A DNA stretch of 64,000 bases. Origin: Modestobacter altitudinis (lineage in GTDB: Bacteria; Actinomycetota; Actinomycetes; Mycobacteriales; Geodermatophilaceae). Under the pieces are notes generated by a model, which saw nothing but the letters and a program-made list of their open reading frames with translations, made no database searches and was not told where the DNA came from. The position numbers and the translations under genes were made by a program. Below, piece after piece: positions 27,216 through 35,569 of the stretch. Location: NCBI RefSeq assembly GCF_005930475.1, contig NZ_SJEW01000019.1, positions 1 to 64,000 of the forward strand, given 5' to 3'. The first letter of the stretch is position 1; each line of letters starts with the position of its first letter.

Positions 27216-28103
27216 ATGCCGAGGAATGTGCGGACCGGCTGGCGGCGAGTTCAGACTGCCTGCGTCGCTACAGCCGTTGCGCTGTTCCTGTCGCTGTTCG
27301 CTTCGCTGGCGTCGCCCGCTCAGGCAGCCACCTCCACGGCGTGGGGACTCCTAAGCAAGGTCGCGGTTGCGGCCGAGGTCGGCTCCTCGACCTACGATCG
27401 AGCCAGGTTCACGCACTGGACCGACGACAACCGCGACTGCCAGGACACCCGAGCCGAGGTCCTGGCCGCCGAATCGCGGGTGACCGTGCGGTACACGAGC
27501 GGAAGCCGGTGCGCGGTGCTGTCCGGGCGCTGGATCAGCCCCTACGACGGCCGCACCTGGACGCTGGCCAGCGATGTCGACATCGACCACCGCGTCGCGC
27601 TCAAGGAGACCTGGGAGTCTGGCGCCCGCAGCTGGACCACGACCGACCGGAAGCGCTACGCCAACGATCTCGGCTTCAGCGGCACGCTCGAGGCGGTGAC
27701 CGACGACGTCAACAGCGCCAAGGGGGACCGCGACCCCGCCCAGTGGCTTCCGTCTCTGGCTTCCAACCGCTGCAACTACGCGATCCTGTGGCTGGAGGTG
27801 AAGTACCGCTGGCGGCTGACGATGGACACCGCGGAGCGCAACAAGCTCAGCAGCATCCTCACCGGCTCGTGCGGGGCCAAGACGGTCAATCTTCCGGCCC
27901 GGGCCCGAGCCGCAACGGCAACCGCGCCGGCGCCTGCACCCGCGCCGGCGCCTGCACCCGCGCCGGCGCCTGCACCCGCGCCGCCCGTCTACTACGCCAA
28001 CTGCACCGACGCTCGCGCCGCCGGTGCCGCGCCCCTGCACCGTGGCGACCCCGGCTACCGCTCGGCGATGGACCGGGACGGCGACGGGACTGCCTGCGAG
28101 TAG
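27216..28103 (+). CDS. Secreted HNH (DUF1524) nuclease with excalibur domain
   Basis: 295 residues. Signal peptide ending at AQA (residue 37); a DUF1524/HNH nuclease domain with D122-I-D-H125 (DVDIDHRVAL) and the downstream NSAKGDRDPAQW and NYAILW elements; a Pro-Ala linker (about 235-253); and an excalibur calcium-binding domain (YYANCTDARAAG... DRDGDGTACE). It should be exported and degrade extracellular DNA. Such nucleases are often chromosomal in actinomycetes; here it sits in the element. An in-frame extension follows the TAG stop. Confidence 0.9.
   Translation: MPRNVRTGWRRVQTACVATAVALFLSLFASLASPAQAATSTAWGLLSKVAVAAEVGSSTYDRARFTHWTDDNRDCQDTRAEVLAAESRVTVRYTSGSRCAVLSGRWISPYDGRTWTLASDVDIDHRVALKETWESGARSWTTTDRKRYANDLGFSGTLEAVTDDVNSAKGDRDPAQWLPSLASNRCNYAILWLEVKYRWRLTMDTAERNKLSSILTGSCGAKTVNLPARARAATATAPAPAPAPAPAPAPAPAPAPPVYYANCTDARAAGAAPLHRGDPGYRSAMDRDGDGTACE
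27924..27977 (+). repeat. Three 18-bp repeats coding a Pro-Ala linker
   Basis: Three exact 18-bp copies in the nuclease gene, each encoding six residues of the linker between nuclease and excalibur domains. Copy number is likely to vary between strains. Confidence 0.9.
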
Positions 28104-28262
28104 CGGCAGCAGCCTGACGCCTGGAGATCGACGCTGACCCCAAGCACGGAGCACAAGCTCACGAGCAGCTACCCGTCCGGCAACGCCTGGACAGCGACGG
28201 GTGTGAAGATCACTGGCAGCTACAGCAGCAACTCCGGCTGGCGCTTCACCACCTGGTCTTAA
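28104..28262 (+). pseudogene. In-frame extension after the nuclease stop
   Basis: The frame continues for 52 codons after TAG 28101-28103 and ends with a peptide that looks genuine (YPSGNAWTATGVKITGSYSS, then GWRFTTWS), followed by a terminator. The nuclease itself ends normally at its excalibur domain, so this is most likely the 3' end of another secreted-protein gene left behind. Confidence 0.45.
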
Positions 28263-28313
28263 AGTCTCAGGGGCTACGCCGTCTGCGCCCGCTGATCTCC
28301 AGCGGACAGGTCC

Positions 28314-28360
28314 GGCCTCGTCTCGGCGTGCTCACCGAGGCGGGGCCGTTCTCTTCGTCT
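28314..28360 (+). terminator. Hairpin terminator with T-rich tail
   Basis: A 13-bp stem (28314-28326 with 28335-28347, two G-U pairs), eight-base loop, then GTTCTCTTCGTCT. Confidence 0.7.
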
Positions 28361-28466
28361 GGTGGACGAGGGACCTACGGGCTCGCCGCCGGTGAAGTGC
28401 AAGAACTTGTGCAGTTACCTTGCTTTCGGGCTGCGGGTGCCGTTGCCGGACGTGGTCGCCATGCAG

Positions 28467-29882
28467 GGTGACGTCCCGCTGTGTGGTGGATGTAGTCCTC
28501 ACCGTGTTGGTCAGCGGTGTGGTGACTATGACGCGATCAGGGCCGGCTGCGCCACCTCCTTGGTTGAGGTCTCGGTCCGGTGGAGCGGGGTCATGGAGCC
28601 TTCGGAGAGGTAGCGGCGGTCGGAGACCTGCCATTCGTCGTGGGCCTCGACCAGCACCGCGCCGGCCAGCCGGAGCAGCGCGGCGGGGTTGGGGAAGACG
28701 CCGACGACGCCGGTGCGGCGCTTGATCTCCTTGTTCAGCCGTTCCAGCGGGTTGGTCGACCAGATCTTCTTCCAGTGGCTGACCGGGAACGCGGTGAAGG
28801 CCAGCGGTTCCTCGACTGCCTCGCGCAGCATGGCCTCGACGGTCGGGAACTGGCGGCCGAGCATGCCGGCGATGACGTCGAGCTGGGAGTGCACGTGTTC
28901 GGCGTCGGGCTGGGCGAAGATCGTGCGGATCGCGGCGGCGACCATCTCGGCGTTGCCCTTCGGCACCCGGGCGAGCACGTTGCGCATGAAGTGCACCCGG
29001 CAGCGCTGCCAACTGGCTCCGATCATCACCGCGCCGATGGCGGCTTTCAGCCCGGTGTGGGCATCGGAGATGACCAGCTGGGTGCCGGCCAGGCCGCGGG
29101 CCTTCAACGACCGCAGGAACGCGGTCCAGAACGCGCCGTCCTCGGAGTCGCCGACGGCGAACCCGAGCACCTCCCGGTGCCCGTCAGCGGCAACCCCGGT
29201 GGCGATGACGACCGCCTGGGAGACCACCCGCCGGTCGACCCGCGCCTTGCAGTAGGTGGCGTCCAGGAACACGTAGGGGAACGCCTGCTCGGCCAGCGAG
29301 CGGTCGGCGAACGCGCCGACTTCGGCGTCCAGATCGGCGCAGATCCGGGAGACCTCGGACTTGGAGATGCCGGTATCGGCGCCCAGCGCCCGCACCAGGT
29401 CATCGACCTTGCGGGTGCTCACCCCGTGCAGGTAGGCCTCCATCACCACCGCGAACAGGGCCTGGTCGATCCGCCGGCGCCGTTCCAGCAGCGAGGGGAA
29501 GAACGACCCGGCCCGCAGCTTGGGGATCCGCAGCTCCAGATCACCGGCCGTCGTGGTGAGCGTTCTGGGTCGGGAGCCGTTGCGCTGGGCGGTACGGGCA
29601 TCGGTGCGTTCGTGCGGGCCGGCGCCGATCACGGCGGTGAGCTCGGCCTCGATCAACGCTTGGTAGATCGTGGTGGCCGCCGACCGGATCCGGTCATCGA
29701 CGTCGGCGGCCTTCAGTGCCTCCAGCACCTCGAGCAGGGCAGACTGGTCCAGGGCCATCGTGTGTTGTGTCCTTCCGCGAGAACCATTGGCGTGGTCTCG
29801 CTGACCTTCACACGATGGCCCCTCTACGTGATCACTCACGCGAGTGGGGACCTGGACTTACACCACCAGCAGGGACGTCACC
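28467..29882. mobile_element. Complete IS256-family insertion sequence
   Basis: 1416 bp with terminal inverted repeats beginning GGTGACGTCCC at both ends, flanked by a 9-bp target duplication GCCATGCAG (28458-28466 and 29883-29891). The transposase gene is intact and the duplication exact, so the insertion is recent. Confidence 0.93.
28526..29758 (-). CDS. IS256-family transposase
   Basis: 410 residues, full length. Conserved pieces of the IS256/MULE DDE domain are present: FLDATYCKAR with the first Asp, VISDAHTGLKAAI with the second Asp, the RCRVHFMRN segment, and NPLERLNKEIKRR with the catalytic Glu. ATG 29758. It should mobilise the surrounding element. Confidence 0.96.
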   Translation of the reverse strand: MALDQSALLEVLEALKAADVDDRIRSAATTIYQALIEAELTAVIGAGPHERTDARTAQRNGSRPRTLTTTAGDLELRIPKLRAGSFFPSLLERRRRIDQALFAVVMEAYLHGVSTRKVDDLVRALGADTGISKSEVSRICADLDAEVGAFADRSLAEQAFPYVFLDATYCKARVDRRVVSQAVVIATGVAADGHREVLGFAVGDSEDGAFWTAFLRSLKARGLAGTQLVISDAHTGLKAAIGAVMIGASWQRCRVHFMRNVLARVPKGNAEMVAAAIRTIFAQPDAEHVHSQLDVIAGMLGRQFPTVEAMLREAVEEPLAFTAFPVSHWKKIWSTNPLERLNKEIKRRTGVVGVFPNPAALLRLAGAVLVEAHDEWQVSDRRYLSEGSMTPLHRTETSTKEVAQPALIAS

Positions 29883-30179
29883 GCCATGCAGACCCGGCAG
29901 CCCAACCTGAAGGGTGCCGGGGAGATCCGCTGCGCCGGCTGGTGAAGGAGGCGCTGCGGATGCGGCCCTCGCGGCTGGTGGTGGACGAGGTCCGGCAGGA
30001 GGGGTGCCTGGACCTGACGCAATCGGGCTGACCAACAACCAGCTCCGCCCGACGATCACCCTTTTAGGGGAACTAGAACGCGATCGACCGCACCGTCGGT
30101 CAGTATCGGGCTAAATGCCCTATGGAGCGGTGCGAGCCCAAGCAAGCAGCCCGAGCTACGCCAAGAATGGGACAAGTTC

Positions 30180-30761
30180 ATGCGTCGGATGATCGTCATC
30201 ACCGCAGCGGCGCTGATGCTGGCCAGCTGCGGTGGCGAGGGTGCCGTGGTAGCTTCCCCGACCCTGCCGCCGACCACCGACGCCTCGGCGCCGACCACCT
30301 CAGCGAGCGATGACCCGCCCACCAGCGAGCGCGGCAACCTCGTCAAGACGTTGGGTCAGGAGGGAGGCGTCTTCAACCCCGACGAGTCCGAGCTGGTGTT
30401 CACCTTTGCGCTCGACGCTGCGCGAGCCGACCCCACATGTGACAGCGGGTTCGCCTCACCTCCGGCGAACGGGCACTACCTCGCGCTCGACCTCCGGTAT
30501 GCCACGTCGCCGAACCTGCCAGAGGACTACTTCATCTACTGGGCCGCGCGCGATTTCCGCTTCATCGGCGCGGACGGCGTGACGGTGACCAACGTGGAGG
30601 GGCAGGGCTTCTCATGCTCCATCAGCCAGATTGGTCAGGAACTTCTGCAGCCGGGTAGTCAGTACCGCGGAACGCTCATTCTCGATGTGCCGGAGACCCA
30701 CGGAATCCTGATCTACGCCCCGGCGTGGGGCAACAAGGTCGGGTGGGAGTGGGCACTTTAG
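30180..30761 (+). CDS. Predicted lipoprotein, unknown
   Basis: 193 residues. Signal peptide with lipobox LASC (C17), a Ser/Thr/Pro linker, then a beta-rich domain (VFTFALDAARADP, GHYLALDLRYATS, IYWAARDFRFIGADG) resembling DUF4352-like surface domains, with two further Cys residues. Probably anchored outside the cell membrane. It starts 150 bases after the CpaF remnant; no partner gene. Confidence 0.8.
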   Translation: MRRMIVITAAALMLASCGGEGAVVASPTLPPTTDASAPTTSASDDPPTSERGNLVKTLGQEGGVFNPDESELVFTFALDAARADPTCDSGFASPPANGHYLALDLRYATSPNLPEDYFIYWAARDFRFIGADGVTVTNVEGQGFSCSISQIGQELLQPGSQYRGTLILDVPETHGILIYAPAWGNKVGWEWAL

Positions 30762-30870
30762 AGGTTCGGCGCTGCTAAGTCAGAAGCGCACAGTTCGGGG
30801 GAGGCTTGTGTTCCGCGACGCTCGCCTAGACCACGTCATCGTCCGGGACCGGCGCACGGGATTGCTGCGG

Positions 30871-32110
30871 GTTCAGTTGATACGGGGTGAGTGGTGATCA
30901 TGCCGCGATAGCGGCGTGTTGGTCGGTGAAGGCGAGTTCGTTCTCGACGGGGGTGAGCTTGCCGAGGGCGCGCTGGCGCCGGCGGCGATTGTAGGTGTGC
31001 TCGGTCCAGAACACCATCGCGGCGTGGAGCTCGTCGCGGGTGCGCCAGCGGCGGCGGTCGAGGACGTTCTTCTGCAGCAGCGCCTGACAGGACTCCATGG
31101 CGGCGTTGTCGCCGGCGGAGGCGACGCGGCCCATCGATCCCTGCAGGCCTGCGGCGGTCAGAACGGCGCGGAAGGATCTCGCTCGGAACTGGGATCCGCG
31201 ATCGCTGTGGACTACCACCACGCCCGTCGGTTGGCGCAGGGCCACGGCCGTGCGTAGCGCGGTGACGGCCAATTGGGCGGTCATCCGTTCATCGATCGCG
31301 TAGCCGACGATGCGGTTGCTGAACAGGTCCTTGATCGCGCAGCACTAGAGCTTGCCTTCCGCGGTGGGGTGCTCGGTGATGTCGGTCAACCGACCCGGTC
31401 GGGGGCGGGCGCGGTGAAGTTCCGTTGCACGTGGTCGTCGTGCACCGCCGGGCCAGGGCTTTGCCCGCACCTCGACGCCCCTTGCGGACCGTGGTCGACC
31501 ACAGCTTCTGCTCCGAGTACAATCGCCAGATGCGCCGCTCACCGGCGACCAGCCCGGCACCGGCGACTTCGTCGGCGAGGAACCGGTAGCCGAACTCGGG
31601 GTCATCGCCGTGAGCGTCGATGAGTGCGTTGGTGCGGTAGGCGTCCTCGAGGTCGCGCTGGCTGACCAGAGCCGATAGCCAGGCGTAGTAGGCCTGATGC
31701 GAGTGGCCCAGCACCCCGCAGGTCAGCCGCACCGGGGATGCCCTGGGCGGCCAATTCACGGACCAGCGGGTAGCTCATTTTGGGAGGCTGCCGGCGGCGA
31801 AGTAGGCCGCGGCGCGGCGCAGATCTCGTTCTCCATCTCCAGCCGCCGCTTCTGGCGGCGCAGCTGCACGAGCTCGTTCTGCTCGGCACTGGTCTGGCCC
31901 TCAACGACACCGTCGTCGATGTCGGCCTGGCGCACCCAGCGGCGCACCGACTCCACCGAGATGTCGAAGTCGTGGCGACCTCGGCGTGGGTCAGCTCGCC
32001 CCGGCGGGCGACCCGGACCACGTCACGCTTGAACTCGGGCGGGAACTTCTTCGGCACAGCGACATCCGCCCCGCGGGACCTCGTCCCGCAGAAGCGGTGT
32101 CAACCCAACC
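30871..32110. mobile_element. Decayed IS3-family element
   Basis: Imperfect terminal repeats (GTTCAGTTGATACGG at 30871-30885; GTTGGGTTGACACCG read from 32109 back) flank a minus-strand orfA-orfB region full of frameshifts. Ends are approximate; no clear target duplication was found. Confidence 0.7.
30898..32057 (-). pseudogene. IS3-family transposase OrfA/OrfB, frameshifted
   Basis: OrfA begins at 32057 (MPKKFPPEFKRDVVRVARRG) and breaks within about 100 bases; an out-of-frame piece keeps QNELVQLRRQKRRLEMENEI, the usual leucine-zipper region. OrfB pieces include HQAYYAWLS, PEFGYRFLADEVAG and, in another frame, VVVHSDRGSQFRARSFR with an Asp and the later NAAMESCQALLQKNVL with the catalytic Glu. 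At least three frameshifts make it inactive. Confidence 0.85.
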
Positions 32111-32623
32111 GAGCAGTCCCGAACGGTACAGACCCACCTGTTGGGAGCACGCGCTGTTTCGCGCAGTCCCGCAGGCTGACCGTGACCAATGTCGAGTTGG
32201 CACCGTTGGACTGGGCGTTCGAAGTGGACGCCCTGCCCAGCTGAGTCCTGGACAGGGCGCCACTAGGTATCGGCAGTGCCGGTTGGTTGGGTTCCCGGGC
32301 ATCGGTGCCCTACAGGACGACGGCGGCCCAGGGCTCACCGTCAGAACGTCAGCGGAGAGCGCGTGTCAAACCCGTCACAGGTGGGACCAATCGGCACCGT
32401 TGTGGTGGTCGGGACCAAACACGCGACGGCGGAGCGACTTTCCCGTCCACTTGTCGAGAGCGCGAGGTAGCTTTCGGGGGCGCTCGGCCAGCGCTGCGCC
32501 CGCCTCGCCGTCGTGATGACGGTGGCCCAGTCCCCTCATCCGGTCTAGGCAGTGGCAATAACCGACGGTATCCCAAGTCGACCCGAACGCTCTTGCCTAA
32601 CGAAAAAAATCGAAGGAATTGAC
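32111..32623. other. Gap with no gene
   Basis: Only short frames. One ends at 32244 with TVTNVELAPLDWAFEVDALPS, which might be the tail of a lost protein. An AT-rich stretch before 32624 may be the promoter of the next small gene. Confidence 0.5.
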
Positions 32624-32875
32624 TTGCACACTAAAATCAATCGCACCCTGGCAACCATCGCCCTACTCCTAGGCATCGTGCTCATGGCCGCCGTCCTCTA
32701 CATCGCGCTCGCCACATACCAGAAGGCCAATGCGCTAGGAGATGCGCTCGGCGACCTTGGCGGAGACAGCACCTCAGAGGTAGTACCCACGCAGCCAGAC
32801 GTCGTGCAGCCGAGCGACCCTAGCTACGAGCCCTACTGCTACGAGACGGAGCTGGGCGAGCAGATCTGCGAGTAG
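32624..32875 (+). CDS. Small single-helix membrane protein
   Basis: 83 residues from a TTG start at 32624, chosen because AAGGA (32613-32617) lies six bases upstream and the peptide then begins LHTKINRTLATIALLLG. One membrane helix (about 8-30) is followed by an acidic, Pro/Asp-rich outside tail with two Cys near the end (YCYETELGEQICE). A terminator follows. Low GC for the window. No family recognised. Confidence 0.65.
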   Translation: MHTKINRTLATIALLLGIVLMAAVLYIALATYQKANALGDALGDLGGDSTSEVVPTQPDVVQPSDPSYEPYCYETELGEQICE

Positions 32876-32904
32876 CGGCAGGCGGCCACGCTGCAGCGAG
32901 TAAG

Positions 32905-32951
32905 GACGAAGCCCCGCCATGCTGCTTAGCGCAGTAGGCGGGGCTCGTTCT
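32905..32951 (+). terminator. Terminator after the small membrane protein
   Basis: GCCCCGCC (32911-32918) pairs with GGCGGGGC (32937-32944), extended by flanking ACGA/TCGT bases with one bulge, then TTCTTG. Confidence 0.7.
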
Positions 32952-32953
32952 TG

Positions 32954-33947
32954 TATGCAGGCCGGGAGCACTTGACGCTTGCGGTGCCGATTGTCCTCCC
33001 GGTGCTGTCAGGGCCGAAAGCCTCGGACGGTCAGGCTGGGTGCGTCCGGGCACGCCGAGCACGTGTTGCTGCGGGGAGTCGCTGTCATGTTCTGGCGGCC
33101 GAGGTGACGAACCAGCACGGCGGCGCGGAAGGTCAACCCAACCCGGCGCCGTCCTCGCAGGGAAGCCGCTTGGGGTGGCCGCGGCATGGGCCGCAAACAC
33201 TCTTTAAGTACCCAATATGGCCGTCAATCGCAATCAATGGTTGCTATACTCATTAGTAACATGGGCCTTGAGCTGCGCTCATACTGCGGAATCAACGCGA
33301 GCAAACGCATCAAGATCAATTCGCAGGGTCATTGAGACGCACTACGGCACCGCTAGTTTCGGCGCGGCGGGGACCTCGACGACGAGAACCCCGACGACGA
33401 GAACCCGGAACCGGCCAGCCGGAGCTGGTAGGTCTGAGCACTCGCGCCTAGCAGCCCGGTCGGGTCGTCACTGCGCCCGGCGAGTCTTGCGATTGACAGC
33501 AGCTCGGGCGACTTCGCGCGCCACGGGCAGCGCCAAGCGGCTCGTGGCGAGCCCGGCACGGCACAGCCGGTCGGTCACGAGGTCTAGGAGGTGCTCGTTC
33601 AGCAGCTGCGTCGAGATGGCGCTGCGTGAACCGACGGACCTGCCCCGTTGCCCGTACCCATGCGCGAATCGTGGCGGCGTCCGGGCCTCCACCGGATCCA
33701 CGCCGCCCACCTCACCGACGAGGCCGTCCCGCACCGCGACCCGGCCGTCTTCGGCACCCCGCCCCCGGACGCCCACCTCGTCCGCCATTAGCAGCCGGGG
33801 AACCGCCTCATTCGGCGTTCCGGTCGACGATGGGTGAACGAGACGCCCTGCGCCGCCGCGGTCATCCGGGTGCAGGTCTCGCGTGACTGCCTCGGCGTCG
33901 GCAGAGCGCCAATGCATTCGTGTCGGAGCGGTCGGTCAAGATGAGGT
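32954..33947. other. Mosaic of gene remnants, no intact gene
   Basis: Three pieces look like old coding sequence. A 32-codon frame at 33237-33335 (ISNMGLELRSYCGINASKRI) has a relative near 45180-45260. Minus-strand 33468-33620 gives LLDLVTDRLCRAGLATSRLA. Plus-strand 33653-33791 gives HAAHLTDEAVPHRDPAVFGT. None has a start and full domain. Confidence 0.5.
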
Positions 33948-35009
33948 GTGACCGGCCCCCGACGACGTCATCCCTCGGCGCTCATCTCCTGGGCGCATGT
34001 CGACCCAGGTTGGTCACCCGACCAGATCGGTGCTCGCAGGGACGCGGTCTTCGAGTTGGCAACCGCACTTCGACGCAATGGAGTTGACGTCGACGTGGAC
34101 CTGTACCACCTCAGCGCCTCTGTCGACTGGACGCGCTGGGGCCCAGGCCGCATCGCTGAGTGTGACTTCGTGCTTGTCGTGGTGTCCGAGAGCTGGCGTC
34201 TGGCGTGGGAGGGGCGTGGCGATCCGACTAAGGGCGCCGGTGCGGCGGCTGAAGCTGATGCGCTCCGCAGCCTCTACGCCGTGAACCGCGACGTCTTCCG
34301 GGACAAGGTGCGGCTCGTGCTCTTGCCTGGGGCCAACAGCAAGGACATCCCTTCCGGGCTGCACGGAGTTGCGCGCTTCGAGGTGGGAACCATTGATGAT
34401 GCTGGCTTGTCGGACCTGCTGAGGAACCTCACCGAGCAGCCGGAATTCATCAGAGGAGAGCTGGGCGATCTGCCGGAGCTCCCGCCGCGCTCATCGGCGT
34501 CTGCCCAGGCGCGGTCCGCGCCCGTCACGGCTGGCCCAGCCGCCACCGTCGAGACCGATGCAGCTCCGGGACCGGAAGTCACCCTTGGACAGCGCAACGC
34601 GTTGGCGAAGGGGCTCGACTACCTACGGCACATCGCCTTCTCCAGGAAGGGCCTGGCCAACCAGCTCGTCTCCGAGGGCTTCTCTGTGGACGATTCGGAG
34701 TTCGCCGTCGCCGCCGTAGGCGTGGCGTGGGGCGAGCAGGCTGCGAAGAAGGCCAGCGACTACCTGTCGCACTTGGCGCTCTCCAGACGAGGCCTCGTTG
34801 ACCAGCTCGTCTCCGAAGGCTTCACTCAGGGTGAGTCGGAGCTTGCCGTCGCCAACGTGGACGCGGACTGGGATGAGCAGGCGGCGAAGAAGGCCAGCGA
34901 GTACCTGTCGTTCAACTCCTTCTCCCAGTCCGGGCTGACTCGCCAGCTCGCTTTCGACGGCTTCACCCAGAGCGAAGCCGAAGCCGCAGCCGCCAAGGCC
35001 TTCGGATGA
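33948..35009 (+). CDS. SEFIR-domain protein fused to three Ltp-type repeats
   Basis: 353 residues. Residues 8-150 form a SEFIR (TIR-like) domain: the opening strand ALISWAH, a helix ending LRRNGVDVDVDLY, the SEFIR hallmark VDWTRWGPGRIAECDFVLVV and SESW. After a Pro/Ala linker (175-212) come three helical repeats (217-263, 264-310, 311-353), each with a Y-L...F/L-S-x-x-G-L-x-x-QL-x-x-(E/D)GF pattern, as in the Ltp lipoprotein repeats (PF07553) known from the superinfection-exclusion protein of phage TP-J34. No signal peptide or membrane helix, so it is cytosolic. SEFIR is likely the effector or signalling part and the repeats the sensor (inference). GTG start with GAGG close by. Confidence 0.85.
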   Translation: MTGPRRRHPSALISWAHVDPGWSPDQIGARRDAVFELATALRRNGVDVDVDLYHLSASVDWTRWGPGRIAECDFVLVVVSESWRLAWEGRGDPTKGAGAAAEADALRSLYAVNRDVFRDKVRLVLLPGANSKDIPSGLHGVARFEVGTIDDAGLSDLLRNLTEQPEFIRGELGDLPELPPRSSASAQARSAPVTAGPAATVETDAAPGPEVTLGQRNALAKGLDYLRHIAFSRKGLANQLVSEGFSVDDSEFAVAAVGVAWGEQAAKKASDYLSHLALSRRGLVDQLVSEGFTQGESELAVANVDADWDEQAAKKASEYLSFNSFSQSGLTRQLAFDGFTQSEAEAAAAKAFG

Positions 35010-35569
35010 CAAGCGACGACGCGTCCGCCGGCGGCCCGCTCGCGGTCTAGTACGGCATTCGCCGCCGATCCTGCCGTGAATCGGTGCGGAGAGTGATCGT
35101 TACCGGGGCAGTTATTTCAGGAGATCCTCCGCGTTCGCAGCGATCCAGTGCTCGGCGCGAGGCGTCCGGTCCTTGGCTCTTTCCTTCCACCAGCAGCGGA
35201 AAGCCGGCCCCCCAGGCGGTCCAGCCGCGCGCATGGTCAGCGAGGCGTCCGCAGTTTGGCGCAACGCGACGCTCACCCCCTGCCCGCGCAGGTCTGCGTC
35301 CATCCACTTAAGGATCCGCGAAGAGGGCACCCGGGGAGCGCGGCGTTTCGGGAGACGGGCGCGCGATCGAGCGATTAATTGTCCCGATCAGGCATCGTTT
35401 ACTCATCGAAAATGGGCTGACACAAGCCCATGTCACCAACGTGGGTCAACGTCGAATCTGCTGGTCAACGCACTGTTCCATCAACGGCCAACGGTGATCA
35501 ACTGGGTCAAGATCAAATCGCAGGATTTGTGAGTTCGCGTTAGCGCACACGTAGCGGTGACGATTGATT
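35010..35569. other. Gap with a possible short remnant
   Basis: On the minus strand 35112-35330 reads SSRILKWMDADLRGQGVSVA to ERAKDRTPRAEHWIAANAED, plausible as a protein piece but with no recognised family. The rest (35340-35569) is AT-richer, with no gene. Confidence 0.4.

Larger units (their letters stand above)
28386..30031 (+). pseudogene. CpaF/TadA-type secretion ATPase fragment, split by IS256
   Basis: Joining 28386-28465 to 29883 onward restores a reading frame with LRVPLPDVVAMQTRQPNLKG followed, after a one-base deletion, by LRRLVKEALRMRPSRLVVDE and VRQEGCLDL. This is the core of a CpaF/VirB11-like ATPase (the RMRPSRL-VV-EVR segment is characteristic). Both ends are missing and no Walker A is left. 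It is probably debris of the transfer or pilus region of an integrative element. Confidence 0.75.

Noticed and set aside
28580-30031. A 483-codon plus-strand frame across the IS
   Set aside because: Mostly antisense to the IS256 transposase; only its last part is real, as the CpaF remnant.
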